From the NCBI RefSeq assembly GCF_045862395.1, contig NZ_AP023087.1, positions 3,534,001 to 3,598,000 of the forward strand: a stretch of 64,000 nucleotides of DNA, given 5' to 3'. The notes under the pieces are model-generated. The model saw only the letters and a list, made by a program, of their open reading frames with translations. It was not told where the DNA came from and did no database searches. Below, piece after piece: positions 28,310 to 37,142 of the stretch; position 1 is the stretch's first letter; the number at the start of each line of letters is the position of its first letter. A program made the translations under genes and the position numbers. The DNA is from Marinicellulosiphila megalodicopiae (GTDB taxonomy: Bacteria > Pseudomonadota > Gammaproteobacteria > Pseudomonadales > Natronospirillaceae).

Positions 28310-28884
28310 AATTGTTTTTGTTTCGCTATGATTTTATTACTACGATATTCAATTTCGCGTTGCATTGATCTATCAAAAAAATCAATACTTTCAGTGCTGC
28401 TTTGATGTTTTTGCCAAGCATTATTAAATACTTTATTTAACGGTACTTTTAAAGCAATCAACGGGTTTCTTGATCGGGTTTTACGCATAAATACCTGTGT
28501 ATTTCCACCTTTACCCTTTGCAAAAAACGCCTTCGATTGATAACGCTTACCTGCTTTTACACCACGCCCTAATTGATTTTTCTTAGTTACCCCAACACGC
28601 TTGGCACCCAATTCAATCCAACTCACATCACGATTATAAAAAGTTACTGAATAATCCAAACGCCTAAAATTACTTTTACGAACCAAGCCTCGCTTATTAA
28701 TCAACGCCAACTTAACACGCTTAACTTTTGCAACTTGCGAAACCGATTTTTTCTTAACATTTGCTCCTGTCCTATTAATACTTGCATTTAAGGAAGGCGT
28801 AAAAACTTTTTTCTCAATTTCGCTTAGGGTTTTTTCAACTGATTTTATATTTGATGTTAGTTTGATATTCATTATTTTAGACAC
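28306..28884 (-). CDS. Minor tail protein gpZ-like (tail completion)
   Basis: 192 residues, strongly basic, with a helical N-terminus (SLNASINRTGANVKKKSVSQVAKV) and the central KAGKRYQSKAFFAKGKGGNTQVFMRKTRSRNPL that is typical of phage minor tail Z proteins. In lambda gpZ is needed for a functional head-tail joint. Overlaps the next upstream gene by 8 bases. Confidence 0.82.
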   Translation of the reverse strand: MSKIMNIKLTSNIKSVEKTLSEIEKKVFTPSLNASINRTGANVKKKSVSQVAKVKRVKLALINKRGLVRKSNFRRLDYSVTFYNRDVSWIELGAKRVGVTKKNQLGRGVKAGKRYQSKAFFAKGKGGNTQVFMRKTRSRNPLIALKVPLNKVFNNAWQKHQSSTESIDFFDRSMQREIEYRSNKIIAKQKQL

Positions 28885-29239
28885 CCATTAAAATCAATTT
28901 AACTCGACCATCGCTGCCAATATCTGGCGCTTTTCTAACTTCAAACATTTTGTTGTTTTTATCAGTAAAGCGATCGCCTTTTTTAATTTCACCGTATTGG
29001 TTGACGCAATCTAAATTACGCAAAGTAATGGATGGGGCGTATCGTTCAAAGATGCCATCATTATCAAACGTGGCGGTTTGTTCTTTGAAAATACCAATGC
29101 ATCTAAACTCATCAGTTTGGCCTTTTGGCTTCCAAGAAAACCAAGAGCCAAACACTTCAATTTGAGCTTTTAATGCATCGTCTGCCGCTTCAATTCCGAC
29201 ACCAATAGATGTGTCGTCTTCACTTGGCGGCCATGACAT
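28877..29239 (-). CDS. Head-tail joining protein (gpFII-like)
   Basis: 120 residues, small beta-rich protein (EVFGSWFSWKPKGQTDEFRCIGIFKEQTATFDNDGIFERYAPSITLRN...). The position directly before gpZ and after the FI-position gene, and the segment KGDRFTDKNNKMFEVRKAPDIG, match head-tail joining proteins such as gpFII. It would form the ring joining neck and tail. Overlaps gene 29239-29724 by one base. Confidence 0.75.
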   Translation of the reverse strand: MSWPPSEDDTSIGVGIEAADDALKAQIEVFGSWFSWKPKGQTDEFRCIGIFKEQTATFDNDGIFERYAPSITLRNLDCVNQYGEIKKGDRFTDKNNKMFEVRKAPDIGSDGRVKLILMGV

Positions 29240-29724
29240 TACGCTTGCTCAGCTTCAATAAATGCTTCAACGATCGCTTTTACTAATTTTTCTTCACCGG
29301 TATTAACTGGGCGATTTAATTTTAAAATATCGTTGGCTAACACTAATAAATCATCACGATTTAAATCAGAAACGCCTTCTTTTTCAGTTTCTGCCAATCG
29401 CTTTAATTGATCTTCTTTTGATTCACTTTTTAACGCGGGTGTTTCAAGTTTTTTAATGTGATCCGCTTGTTTTTCGTTTTCCGCTTCAAGTGTTTTAATC
29501 CTTTCTGCCTGCTCTTCAATCATCGCTTTTAATGTTTCGGAATCTTCATTGGTTGATTGAGATGTTTGACGTGCATCGACTTCGCACAATACGCCACGTT
29601 CAATTAAATCCAGTGCATCTGCTTCTGGCATTTCAAACGGATCGTCGCCTTTTTTATATTGTTTACCGCCGAATCGAATACACCCAATTAATACACACAC
29701 TAAAATCATTTTGATTTGAGTCAT
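29239..29724 (-). CDS. Phage head-region protein with coiled coil (FI position)
   Basis: 161 residues. The N-terminal part has FGGKQYKKGDDPFEMPEADALDLIERGVL, a motif of small phage proteins next to capsid genes. A coiled coil follows (about 65-105, SETLKAMIEEQAERIKTLEAENEKQADHIKKLE) and a compact helical C-terminus. In lambda the FI protein here helps terminase find proheads; sequence similarity to FI is not clear, so only the position supports the role. Confidence 0.68.
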   Translation of the reverse strand: MTQIKMILVCVLIGCIRFGGKQYKKGDDPFEMPEADALDLIERGVLCEVDARQTSQSTNEDSETLKAMIEEQAERIKTLEAENEKQADHIKKLETPALKSESKEDQLKRLAETEKEGVSDLNRDDLLVLANDILKLNRPVNTGEEKLVKAIVEAFIEAEQA

Positions 29725-29756
29725 TTTTTTACCTGCTTTATTTAAATATTAGATAT

Positions 29757-29786
29757 AAAAAAAGCCACGTTTTACGGTGGCTTTTT
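29757..29786 (-). terminator. Hairpin/terminator between capsid and FI-position genes
   Basis: AAAAAGCCAC and GGTGGCTTTTT flank a short loop, with T-runs on both strands. It lies in the 77-bp gap after the major capsid gene and could reduce transcription of downstream tail genes relative to the capsid. Confidence 0.7.
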
Positions 29787-29800
29787 AGTGATTAACTCGA

Positions 29801-30811
29801 TTACTTAACAGTAACTAATCGGGTGGCGTTGGCGTTACCGACAACCATTAATGGCGCTGATTGTGTTTGTAAAAACTTACCTGCGGGGTCGTCTTTTTCA
29901 AACGTTTTTGGAAATAAAGGAAACCCTTTGTAATCTGCTTTAGGGTCGCGAATCGAACCAAAACAACGCACACCACCAACGGCTACCGAATTCACATATA
30001 ACACTTTTGCCCCTGACATAATGTATTGTTTGTTACCGGCTTCATCGTGGTAAAATCCATTATGCACATAAACATGCACTTCACCCATCATGCCTTTGTA
30101 AGCAATTTTACTGGCTTGAATACCCAGTTCAATACTGATACCCGCTCCGTTATTTTTATCAAACCGTGCCGCAATTTCCGCATCTGTGTGACGCGCTTTT
30201 ACTAAAGCCCAAGCCTCTTTAGACATCACGATCACATCGGCAGGGTAATCCATATCCGTGACTTCGGCTTCCATTGCATCCAATGGCTTAGCACCTGAAT
30301 CATCCCACTTATCAGTGCCTGTGTAAGTGATCGTGTTTTCATTATCACGCTGATATGACACTTGTGTTTTTGGATAATTGGAACCTTCAATAATAACTTC
30401 GCCATTCAAGATCGCTTCAGAGGCTTGTTTTTCCCAGGCACGCATTACTTGATCACGTTGCAACATTAACAAATCAGAAACTGCGGCTTGTTCACGTTGC
30501 GCCGCTGATTGTGGGGTATTAAATGCTTCACCAGGTCGACGCTTATAAACGTGTTTATCTGGTTCAATTGCATGCATTGGCTTGTGGTATGCAGGCTTAA
30601 AACTTGAAGTTTGCATGGATTTATCTTTTTGCACCACACCTGCAACAACAGGCGAAATATAAGGCGCAACCGATAAATCAGGCAAAACTTTATCCAAATC
30701 AATTTCTTCAGTATCAAACGTAGCTTCTTGACGAAAAAACATATTTAAAAAGAAGGTTTCAAAAGCTAGATTTAGGTTTAACACACCTAATAGTGTTTTA
30801 GTTGTATACAT
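29801..30811 (-). CDS. Major capsid protein (gpE-like)
   Basis: Lambda E-type HK97-fold coat protein of 336 residues from the ATG at 30811. MYTTKTLLGVLN..FETFFLNMFFRQEATFDTEEIDLD, then PYISPVVAGVV, parallel lambda E closely in pattern; the segment DPAGKFLQTQSAPLMVVGNANATRL mirrors the end of E. I prefer 30811 to the frame start 27 bases upstream because GAGG stands eight bases before it and lambda E begins at the same spot. Flanked on both sides by terminator-like hairpins. Confidence 0.92.
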   Translation of the reverse strand: MYTTKTLLGVLNLNLAFETFFLNMFFRQEATFDTEEIDLDKVLPDLSVAPYISPVVAGVVQKDKSMQTSSFKPAYHKPMHAIEPDKHVYKRRPGEAFNTPQSAAQREQAAVSDLLMLQRDQVMRAWEKQASEAILNGEVIIEGSNYPKTQVSYQRDNENTITYTGTDKWDDSGAKPLDAMEAEVTDMDYPADVIVMSKEAWALVKARHTDAEIAARFDKNNGAGISIELGIQASKIAYKGMMGEVHVYVHNGFYHDEAGNKQYIMSGAKVLYVNSVAVGGVRCFGSIRDPKADYKGFPLFPKTFEKDDPAGKFLQTQSAPLMVVGNANATRLVTVK

Positions 30812-30837
30812 TAAATGTACCTCAGTTTTTAAAGACA

Positions 30838-30862
30838 TAAAAAAACCGACTCATGTCGGTTT
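30838..30862 (-). terminator. Hairpin/terminator between decoration and capsid genes
   Basis: On the minus strand AAACCGAC-ATGA-GTCGGTTT followed by T-run, a textbook rho-independent hairpin in the gap between genes D and E. Confidence 0.78.
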
Positions 30863-30889
30863 ATATTTTGTGATTGTTAGATGAATGAA

Positions 30890-31258
30890 TTAACGAAAAA
30901 CCAAATTAATTGGCTTCGCATCAAACGCGGTTAATTTGTCGGCATCGGTTGAAAATGATGCATCCCAAGTCAGTAAATTACTGTCAAATCCACCACCGCT
31001 ATAAACAGGGCAGGTAATAGCTTCACTGGTTGCATCGATGTCGTGAGTTAAAATTTTACTCGCATTACCAATGCCGCCCGCGCCGCCTTTCTCGGCTGGC
31101 ACCAAATGCCCCGACGCAGTTTCACGCGCCAATACGGTACCGCGCACTAATACGCCTTCGCCTGACTTAATCGTGTCAGAATGAGTCGTTAAATCTTGAG
31201 AGCTTGCCACTATTTCAGTGGTTTCAAGAGTTTCAACAGAAGAACTTGCTAATGTCAT
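30890..31258 (-). CDS. Head decoration protein (gpD-like)
   Basis: 122 residues; Thr/Ser-rich N-terminus, then GVLVRGTVLARETASGHLVPAEKGGAGGIGNASKILTHDIDAT and a C-terminal strand region: the pattern of lambda gpD-type trimers that stabilise the expanded capsid. Located between protease and capsid genes as expected. It has the same leader AATGTGTCTCGCTT (plus-strand reading, 31259-31272) as the gene at 42756-43214. Confidence 0.88.
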   Translation of the reverse strand: MTLASSSVETLETTEIVASSQDLTTHSDTIKSGEGVLVRGTVLARETASGHLVPAEKGGAGGIGNASKILTHDIDATSEAITCPVYSGGGFDSNLLTWDASFSTDADKLTAFDAKPINLVFR

Positions 31259-31318
31259 AATGTGTCTCGCTTATTTAAAAAATGTGTAAATGATTAAGCG
31301 CTTAAATTTAAGCGTTAT

Positions 31319-31744
31319 TTATTTTGGTTTTACAAGGGGATTAGATCGGCTGTAACTTGCCATTTGTTGAGCAAGGACATCATCTTCATCCACTTGCGTT
31401 TCGCTTTGGCTTTCTGCTTCAACATTTGCGCCGCCCATAATACCCATTGCTGTACCTAATGGATCAGCTGGCGTAGCCGCTTCAACCGGTTCAACTTTTG
31501 CCGCTTCTTTTGCTGACACTTCTAGCAATGCCGTTGCATCTTCAACGCTCATGTCTGTATTCATGGCTAAATGATTCGCCAATGTGCTGCGACCTTCTGC
31601 AGCCTCACAACTTAAAATGCCGTTAATACGCGTACGCTCTGCGCTTTTGTCTGTACTTGCAGACACTGTAAATTCAATACCAGCTTGCGTAAGTGCGGCG
31701 GCGTCTTCTGCTGTTGGGGCAACAGCTAATACAACTTTTTTCAT
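31319..31744 (-). CDS. Nested scaffold protein (Nu3-like), in-frame inside the protease gene
   Basis: An internal ATG at 31744 (MKKVVLAVAPTAEDAAALT) has GAGAACG upstream at suitable spacing and would give a 141-residue acidic, Ala/Glu-rich helical protein equal to the protease C-terminus. In lambda the scaffold Nu3 is made the same way from within gene C. Supported by analogy and start context only. Confidence 0.5.
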   Translation of the reverse strand: MKKVVLAVAPTAEDAAALTQAGIEFTVSASTDKSAERTRINGILSCEAAEGRSTLANHLAMNTDMSVEDATALLEVSAKEAAKVEPVEAATPADPLGTAMGIMGGANVEAESQSETQVDEDDVLAQQMASYSRSNPLVKPK

Positions 31745-32680
31745 ATTGTCGTTCTCGTTTTTATTAACTTCGCTTGAAGTTGGGTTTTGGGCAATATCAC
31801 CCATGAAAACACCGCCGCCTGTTGCCGTGGTGCTGGTTAAACTTTCTAATACTTTATCTGGATGCATTACCGCATCGGCTAGGCCATTTTCAACGGCTTC
31901 AACGCCTCGAAAACAGGCCGCTTCGGTTGCCAACACATCATCAATTGTTAACGATCGTTGGGTTGCAACGTGTGTGGCAAACTCAACACGCAACGAGTCG
32001 ATACCGGCTTGCATTCTGCTTTTTACGTCATCAGGTAATTTATCGTAAGGGTTGCCATCTGCTTTGGTCTCGCCCGCATAAATTAGCGTGACGTCCATGC
32101 CGTATTGTTTTAAATGCTCTTTATAATTCCAATGAGCAGTGATCACGCCGATTGATCCCACGCCTGAGGTTTGAGTTAATACTAATTTTGTGCAAGAGCA
32201 GGCCAATGCATAACCAGCCGAATACGCAGACGAAAACGCAAACGCGGTAATTTCTTTTTGTTTGCTTAATTCCGCCAACGTTTCGCAGGCCTCAAAACAC
32301 CCATTAACCGCACCGCCACCTGTGTCGAAATTAATTAATATCTTTTTAACTTGCTGATCAGAAACCGCCATTTTTACTTCAGCAATAATGCCGTCGTAAC
32401 CGCGATAGCCGTACCAATCGCCCCATATTCCTAATTTTGAAACCAACACACCTGACACATCAATGACCGCTACGCCATCAATAACCTGGTAAGGTGTTTC
32501 ACCATTTTGAAAGGATTCATCCAGCCAAAACGCTGCGCTTGGTTCCATATCTTCTGGACGATCGATGGACAGCATTTGCGTGTCTTGCATACTACTGATT
32601 AACGCGGGTAAAAATTGCGGATCAAGTAAGGCGGTTTGCCCAGCTAACACGGCATGCAAGTTTATTTTTTTAATATTAAT
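31319..32680 (-). CDS. Capsid maturation protease, S49 family (gpC-like), probable ATT start
   Basis: About 453 residues. The first ~270 form an S49 peptidase domain: VIDVSGVLVSKLG, ILINFDTGGGAVNGCFEACETL, and catalytic Ser in FAFSSAYSAGYALACSC, then GVGSIGVI. It cleaves scaffold and portal parts during head maturation. The C-terminal ~145 residues are scaffold-like. An AAGGAG lies six bases before an ATT at 32680; the next possible start, TTG at 32659, has no ribosome site. So I propose ATT initiation. Follows the portal stop by 18 bases. Confidence 0.87.
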   Translation of the reverse strand: MNIKKINLHAVLAGQTALLDPQFLPALISSMQDTQMLSIDRPEDMEPSAAFWLDESFQNGETPYQVIDGVAVIDVSGVLVSKLGIWGDWYGYRGYDGIIAEVKMAVSDQQVKKILINFDTGGGAVNGCFEACETLAELSKQKEITAFAFSSAYSAGYALACSCTKLVLTQTSGVGSIGVITAHWNYKEHLKQYGMDVTLIYAGETKADGNPYDKLPDDVKSRMQAGIDSLRVEFATHVATQRSLTIDDVLATEAACFRGVEAVENGLADAVMHPDKVLESLTSTTATGGGVFMGDIAQNPTSSEVNKNENDNMKKVVLAVAPTAEDAAALTQAGIEFTVSASTDKSAERTRINGILSCEAAEGRSTLANHLAMNTDMSVEDATALLEVSAKEAAKVEPVEAATPADPLGTAMGIMGGANVEAESQSETQVDEDDVLAQQMASYSRSNPLVKPK

Positions 32681-32698
32681 AACGTTCTCCTTTGCCGT

Positions 32699-34321
32699 TT
32701 ATGCGGCTGCGGGTTGTTCGTGCCCTGTTTGCTCAGGTGCCAACGCCTCTGCATCAGCGGCGGTGATTCGATTTAAGCCTAATTTCTCAGCGGATTTTTT
32801 CTCTTTAGCAAGTTGAGTGAAGTTTTCTTCCCAATCCCCTTCAAATTTGACACTTTCTTTTTCGACTGTAGATAGGCCCGCTTCAATTAATAAAATGGAT
32901 TCTTTTACTTCTTTAATGCCGTCGATGATGGGACGACCTACACCGTTCCAAGTGCATCGAGTCCAGCTTTGCACGTTTGACCAAAACGTCATATTTGAAA
33001 TACCAAGCGGTAAATCAAACCCGCCACGTTCTGACGTTTTAGATACCATTTCTTCAAAAAACAATCTGAAAACTTGGCTTGAAAATCTTGCTGCTACCGT
33101 GACACGCAGCACCATAAAATGGCGCCACGATTCAAACATGCCCGCGCGCGCACTTGAGTAGTTTGTTTTAGTAAAATCTTTGGCTAATTGCTCATAAGAC
33201 ACACCCGCTGCCATGGCGATATAACGCAATAGAGAGGTTTCAAACTCTGTTTTTCCGCTTGGGTTTTTGGCTGTTAATAACTCTAATGATTCGTGTGGTA
33301 ATAACGCAGGTACATTCACACCATCGTGTTTTAAACGGGGTGAGTTTTTATAATATTCACCTCGAAACCCTAAATAAGTTTCCGCCGGATCGGTACCGTT
33401 TGAATAATCCGCACCGATTGCCGCCATTGCCTCGGCAGGTAAATCGGATTTTAAAACCATGGCGTATTGCGCGTTTAAAATCGCGTTACTGATTTGCGCT
33501 TCGTTCCATTTTTCAAATAAACGGATTTCTTTTAAACACGCCGCTAATTTGTGGACACCTCGATTTTGATCTGGGCGATCGGTATTAAAAATATGCAGGA
33601 TTTGTGGACGACCCCAAGGGGTAGTTTTTGCTACTTTTTTCCATTTACCGACCGACATACCAAAGCCCACATCGTTTTGATGGCTATGACGAATGTTGTA
33701 ATGCGTCGCTGCCCCAAATCGATTGATTTGAATACCGGCTCTTAATTTATCGCCATCTGTTTGACCGTATGGATTCGATAAGCGATCAGGGTCAATGGAC
33801 TTAATCGCGGTGCTGATTTTTTTATGCTTGAACCACTCAACGCTGGCCAGTGACTCACCGACCATTGCATCTTGGCCTACGTTTTCACGTACCATTTGTA
33901 ATAGGGTGCGTTTTTCTTCTGCGTCAATTAGCTCTGGCGTTTCGGAATACTCAGTAAACCTAGCTTCAACCATGCGAACAAAATCACCCAGCTTTTCATC
34001 GTTGTCTTCGATTTGCTGTTTGGTTAAACCAAGCGCTGTCCAGTTTGGGCGATACGATAATTTCCAAATGTGCCCGACTACATGATCTTGATGTAATTGG
34101 ATAACACCTTTACCTGGCGCGGTATTACGAACGGCATCTTTTGAACGGGCATCCATCAGTAATTTATCATCTAATAAATCCGCGTCGGCACTGCCTGACA
34201 TTGGATTCCAACTCGACATAGAGTTTGAAGCGCCACCTGCATTAAAACCCGCCATTGAGTTGTTTTTAATGTAGTTCGTGCCTGTATTTGGGTTGATGAT
34301 TGGAGAAACTTGCATACTCAT
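32699..34321 (-). CDS. Portal protein (gpB-like)
   Basis: 540 residues of the lambda portal family, forming the dodecameric DNA entry ring. Recognisable parts: DARSKDAVRNTAPGKGVIQLHQDHVVGHIWKLSYRPNW, RAGIQINRFGAATHYNIRH, HKLAACLKEIRLFEKWNEAQISNA, FETSLLRYIAMAAGVSYEQLAKDFTKTNYSSARAGMFESWR. All are conserved in gpB proteins. Overlaps the gpW start-stop region by four bases (ATGA type). Confidence 0.93.
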   Translation of the reverse strand: MSMQVSPIINPNTGTNYIKNNSMAGFNAGGASNSMSSWNPMSGSADADLLDDKLLMDARSKDAVRNTAPGKGVIQLHQDHVVGHIWKLSYRPNWTALGLTKQQIEDNDEKLGDFVRMVEARFTEYSETPELIDAEEKRTLLQMVRENVGQDAMVGESLASVEWFKHKKISTAIKSIDPDRLSNPYGQTDGDKLRAGIQINRFGAATHYNIRHSHQNDVGFGMSVGKWKKVAKTTPWGRPQILHIFNTDRPDQNRGVHKLAACLKEIRLFEKWNEAQISNAILNAQYAMVLKSDLPAEAMAAIGADYSNGTDPAETYLGFRGEYYKNSPRLKHDGVNVPALLPHESLELLTAKNPSGKTEFETSLLRYIAMAAGVSYEQLAKDFTKTNYSSARAGMFESWRHFMVLRVTVAARFSSQVFRLFFEEMVSKTSERGGFDLPLGISNMTFWSNVQSWTRCTWNGVGRPIIDGIKEVKESILLIEAGLSTVEKESVKFEGDWEENFTQLAKEKKSAEKLGLNRITAADAEALAPEQTGHEQPAAA

Positions 34322-34539
34322 ATTTCAAACCTTGCTGGACGTAAACGCGCCGACTGACCACTGATGATGTTTTCAAGTCTTTGAATATACGCTCTCAATT
34401 GACCGATATTCGCCGCATTAAATTGGGTCGAATTACCATCAACATTTACAGACACAACCGCACGACCAATATTTAAATTGTGCAATGCTTTTTGCGCTTC
34501 GGCCAAATAGATTTGAGCGGTGGCTTTTGAAATATTCAT
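34318..34539 (-). CDS. Head-tail connector gpW
   Basis: 73 residues with helix-beta-hairpin-helix layout: NISKATAQIYLAEAQKALHNLNIG, VVSVNVDGNSTQFN, NIGQLRAYIQRLENII. This is the gpW fold; the protein fills the portal exit and is required before the joining protein. Position between terminase and portal as in lambda. Confidence 0.88.
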   Translation of the reverse strand: MNISKATAQIYLAEAQKALHNLNIGRAVVSVNVDGNSTQFNAANIGQLRAYIQRLENIISGQSARLRPARFEI

Positions 34540-34553
34540 AAGATTATCTTTTG

Positions 34554-36602
34554 TTATGCGTTAAGTGCCGCGAGTTGTGCAGCGGTTAATCGCTTGCGTT
34601 TTTTAGGTGTGTTGGTGTTGCCAGTTACGTGCGAATTATTATCCCAATCGTCTGCCCAAGCGGGCGGATCAGACCAGTTGATTTTGTCTGCTTTTACTTT
34701 GTCGCTGTATGAACCGGCTAACGCATAAACACATAAATCCGTGGCCTCGTTGGGTGTGCCTTTCGGGCATTTCCACTCGCCATTAATTGATGTTTCGGCG
34801 GTTAATTCTTTGAAAAACCAAAACGGCAACCAATCGGGTAAAACCAAATCCGCTTCATCATCGACGCGAATTAATGATGCGCTGATCATGTCTTTAAATC
34901 GGTTGGTATTGATGGTCAATATTGGAATTTCACCGCGTGCATCGGCTGTTCTGTCTTTGCGATTTGTGTTGTCTGGGTAACTGACTTTAACTAAAGGGAT
35001 TTGTTTGCGACCTTTGACCAACATAAAATCACGGTGCATGCCTTTTTTCTTTAATCGCCGATAAAATTTATATGCATTGTCAGTGGTTGCCCCTGTTCCG
35101 CCTAAATCGGATAGCACAAGTTTTAACCCCATTTTTCGACCTGAGTCATCATCCAATTCATATTGTTTATTCATGAATTGGTGCTCTAGCTGATCCCAAT
35201 CTTCTGGAGCCGATTCTGGCATGACGCGACGCTCTGAAATTTCGCCTGTTTCTGGATCCACTGGGTGACGAATATCAAAGCGATCGATAATGTATTTTTT
35301 ACCGTCGTACGCAAACCCCATCACTTGGCAAACAAAACGGCCTTTGGATCCGTTTTGAATATCAACGGTGCCGATCAAATAACGAACGCCTTTTGGCACT
35401 TTGTTTTTTGCAAAGTCTTTGGCTTGTTCCTGTAATTGATCAGCGGTGGTTTCATCTTCGCCGATGGGCTTGCAAAATGGTTTACCTTGGTCGACATTGA
35501 CTGTCACTTTTAAATCTTGGTAATCGCCTGTGTCTTCAAATTTTTCTTTTGCTTTTAAATATTTGGTGACTAATTCGCTCCACTGCTGAAAACATGCGGC
35601 AACGCCTTCTAACCAATAACTGACCATTGAGCTTTCACGGGCTTGTCCTGAAATTTCACCTTTGCTATTTATTTTTAATCCTTCAGATAGCCACTTTCCT
35701 TTTTGATTTAAACTGTAGCGTTCACCGGATGTGTGTTCGTGTTTGCAGTGCGGACAAATGTATCGAGCTGATCGACCAGCGGCTTCGTGATCGGGTGTGT
35801 CGTCCCATTCAAGATTATTAAATTCTGCAGGTGCGTATTTTTTACATGTGTCGTTTTTGCACTGCCAATACCACAACCGACGATCGCCATCGTTATAAAG
35901 CGATGCAATGCCAGGTGCAGGTGGTGCAATATGTGGTGTTGCTTTATTTTTATAATCTTTTTCGGTGTACATGTGACCAGGTGATGACTCGGCCATGGTC
36001 ATGCCGTTTTTTAAAACACCTGCATTAAATGTTTGGTTACGCTTTTGGGTTAACGCAAATAAATTACCTTCACCACCAATGTCTAATGGAAAACGATCGT
36101 AATCGGTGATTGCACAACGTCTTATTGTTTTGGATGCTAGTTGACTGACGGTTGCCCATCCGTAAATAAATACGGTGCCGTTTGCCCAAACTTTTTCGCG
36201 TAAGTTGTCGTTTTGTTTACCGGGTAATAATTTGTTTTTAACTTCTAAATTGCCTTCAATCCAACGGCGTATATCTTTTTTTACATAATCTCGACAGGTA
36301 CCCATCGACATATTCACAAGCATAAAATCACTTGGATCAAATAGGGCAATATGTTGCTGCCAATTCATAACTAATGAATCTGTTTTTAATGAACGGGCAG
36401 GCCCCATAAAACTTAAGCCTGTGTGAACATCGCTATTAAGCATGTCCATTGGTTCGATCATGTAAGGAGCAATGTTATTGTCCCAAGCACCGACCTCATA
36501 AACTCGACGCGTTTCATGTGCGCATTGGCTTACTGAAATTTCACGCGGCGGCCTAACTAAATCAACTTGATTGACTGCTAGATCGAGCGCGTTTGCATAC
36601 AT
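34554..36602 (-). CDS. Terminase large subunit (gpA-like)
   Basis: 682 residues, lambda gpA family (packaging ATPase and cos nuclease). A P-loop-like FMGPARSLKTD lies at 65-75; a zinc-finger-like CxxxxC...CPHC pattern appears near 250-290; the nuclease half has LVLSDLGGTGATTDNAYKFYRRLKKKG with its acidic residue. GpA-type terminases cut at cos, which supports cohesive-end packaging here. Basic C-terminus (PKKRKRLTAAQLAALNA). Confidence 0.92.
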   Translation of the reverse strand: MYANALDLAVNQVDLVRPPREISVSQCAHETRRVYEVGAWDNNIAPYMIEPMDMLNSDVHTGLSFMGPARSLKTDSLVMNWQQHIALFDPSDFMLVNMSMGTCRDYVKKDIRRWIEGNLEVKNKLLPGKQNDNLREKVWANGTVFIYGWATVSQLASKTIRRCAITDYDRFPLDIGGEGNLFALTQKRNQTFNAGVLKNGMTMAESSPGHMYTEKDYKNKATPHIAPPAPGIASLYNDGDRRLWYWQCKNDTCKKYAPAEFNNLEWDDTPDHEAAGRSARYICPHCKHEHTSGERYSLNQKGKWLSEGLKINSKGEISGQARESSMVSYWLEGVAACFQQWSELVTKYLKAKEKFEDTGDYQDLKVTVNVDQGKPFCKPIGEDETTADQLQEQAKDFAKNKVPKGVRYLIGTVDIQNGSKGRFVCQVMGFAYDGKKYIIDRFDIRHPVDPETGEISERRVMPESAPEDWDQLEHQFMNKQYELDDDSGRKMGLKLVLSDLGGTGATTDNAYKFYRRLKKKGMHRDFMLVKGRKQIPLVKVSYPDNTNRKDRTADARGEIPILTINTNRFKDMISASLIRVDDEADLVLPDWLPFWFFKELTAETSINGEWKCPKGTPNEATDLCVYALAGSYSDKVKADKINWSDPPAWADDWDNNSHVTGNTNTPKKRKRLTAAQLAALNA

Positions 36603-36608
36603 GTTTAT

Positions 36609-37142
36609 TTATTTCTCTTCGGTTTCCTCGGGGAACTCTTGTTGCCTGTTTTGAATTTCTTCGCTTAATGTTTTCAATTGATCGTCTGCTAATTCATCCA
36701 ACCAACCTCGCACTTCTTTTGCGATCGTTCGTGTTTGTTCGATCGTTAAATCTAATGATTGCTGTAATTTGTTTGGCAATCTTAATGCGTTATCACTGAT
36801 TGATTTTTGCATTAAGCCAACTACTAAAATAAATTCACCTTCAGTAATTAGCATTCCTGATTCTTGCAGATATTTTTGCTTTTTTAATTCCGCATCCCAA
36901 TGCGCGACACGCATACTTGGCTCAAGTTTATCGACTTCATCCATCGATAATGCACCGGACTTTGCCTCACTTTTCATTAACGCAGTGGCAACCGCTGGCA
37001 ATGTGTAAGCAGGATGGCCGCCCGAATTGCCACAGGGACGAATGCCTTCAATTCTCTTTGAAACAGTGCGTCGATCTAATCCAAAATCTGCAGAAAGTTG
37101 AGTAATACTAAACAGGCGTTTTCCGTTAATCGTCGATGCCAT
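36609..37142 (-). CDS. Terminase small subunit (Nu1/DUF1441-type)
   Basis: 177 residues. The N-terminal winged-helix segment (FSITQLSADFGLDRRTVSKRIEGI, residues 11-34) binds the packaging site, then a helical region (VAHWDAELKKQKYLQESGMLI) for multimerisation. Followed six bases later by the large subunit. Upstream DNA carries the presumed cos. Confidence 0.85.
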   Translation of the reverse strand: MASTINGKRLFSITQLSADFGLDRRTVSKRIEGIRPCGNSGGHPAYTLPAVATALMKSEAKSGALSMDEVDKLEPSMRVAHWDAELKKQKYLQESGMLITEGEFILVVGLMQKSISDNALRLPNKLQQSLDLTIEQTRTIAKEVRGWLDELADDQLKTLSEEIQNRQQEFPEETEEK

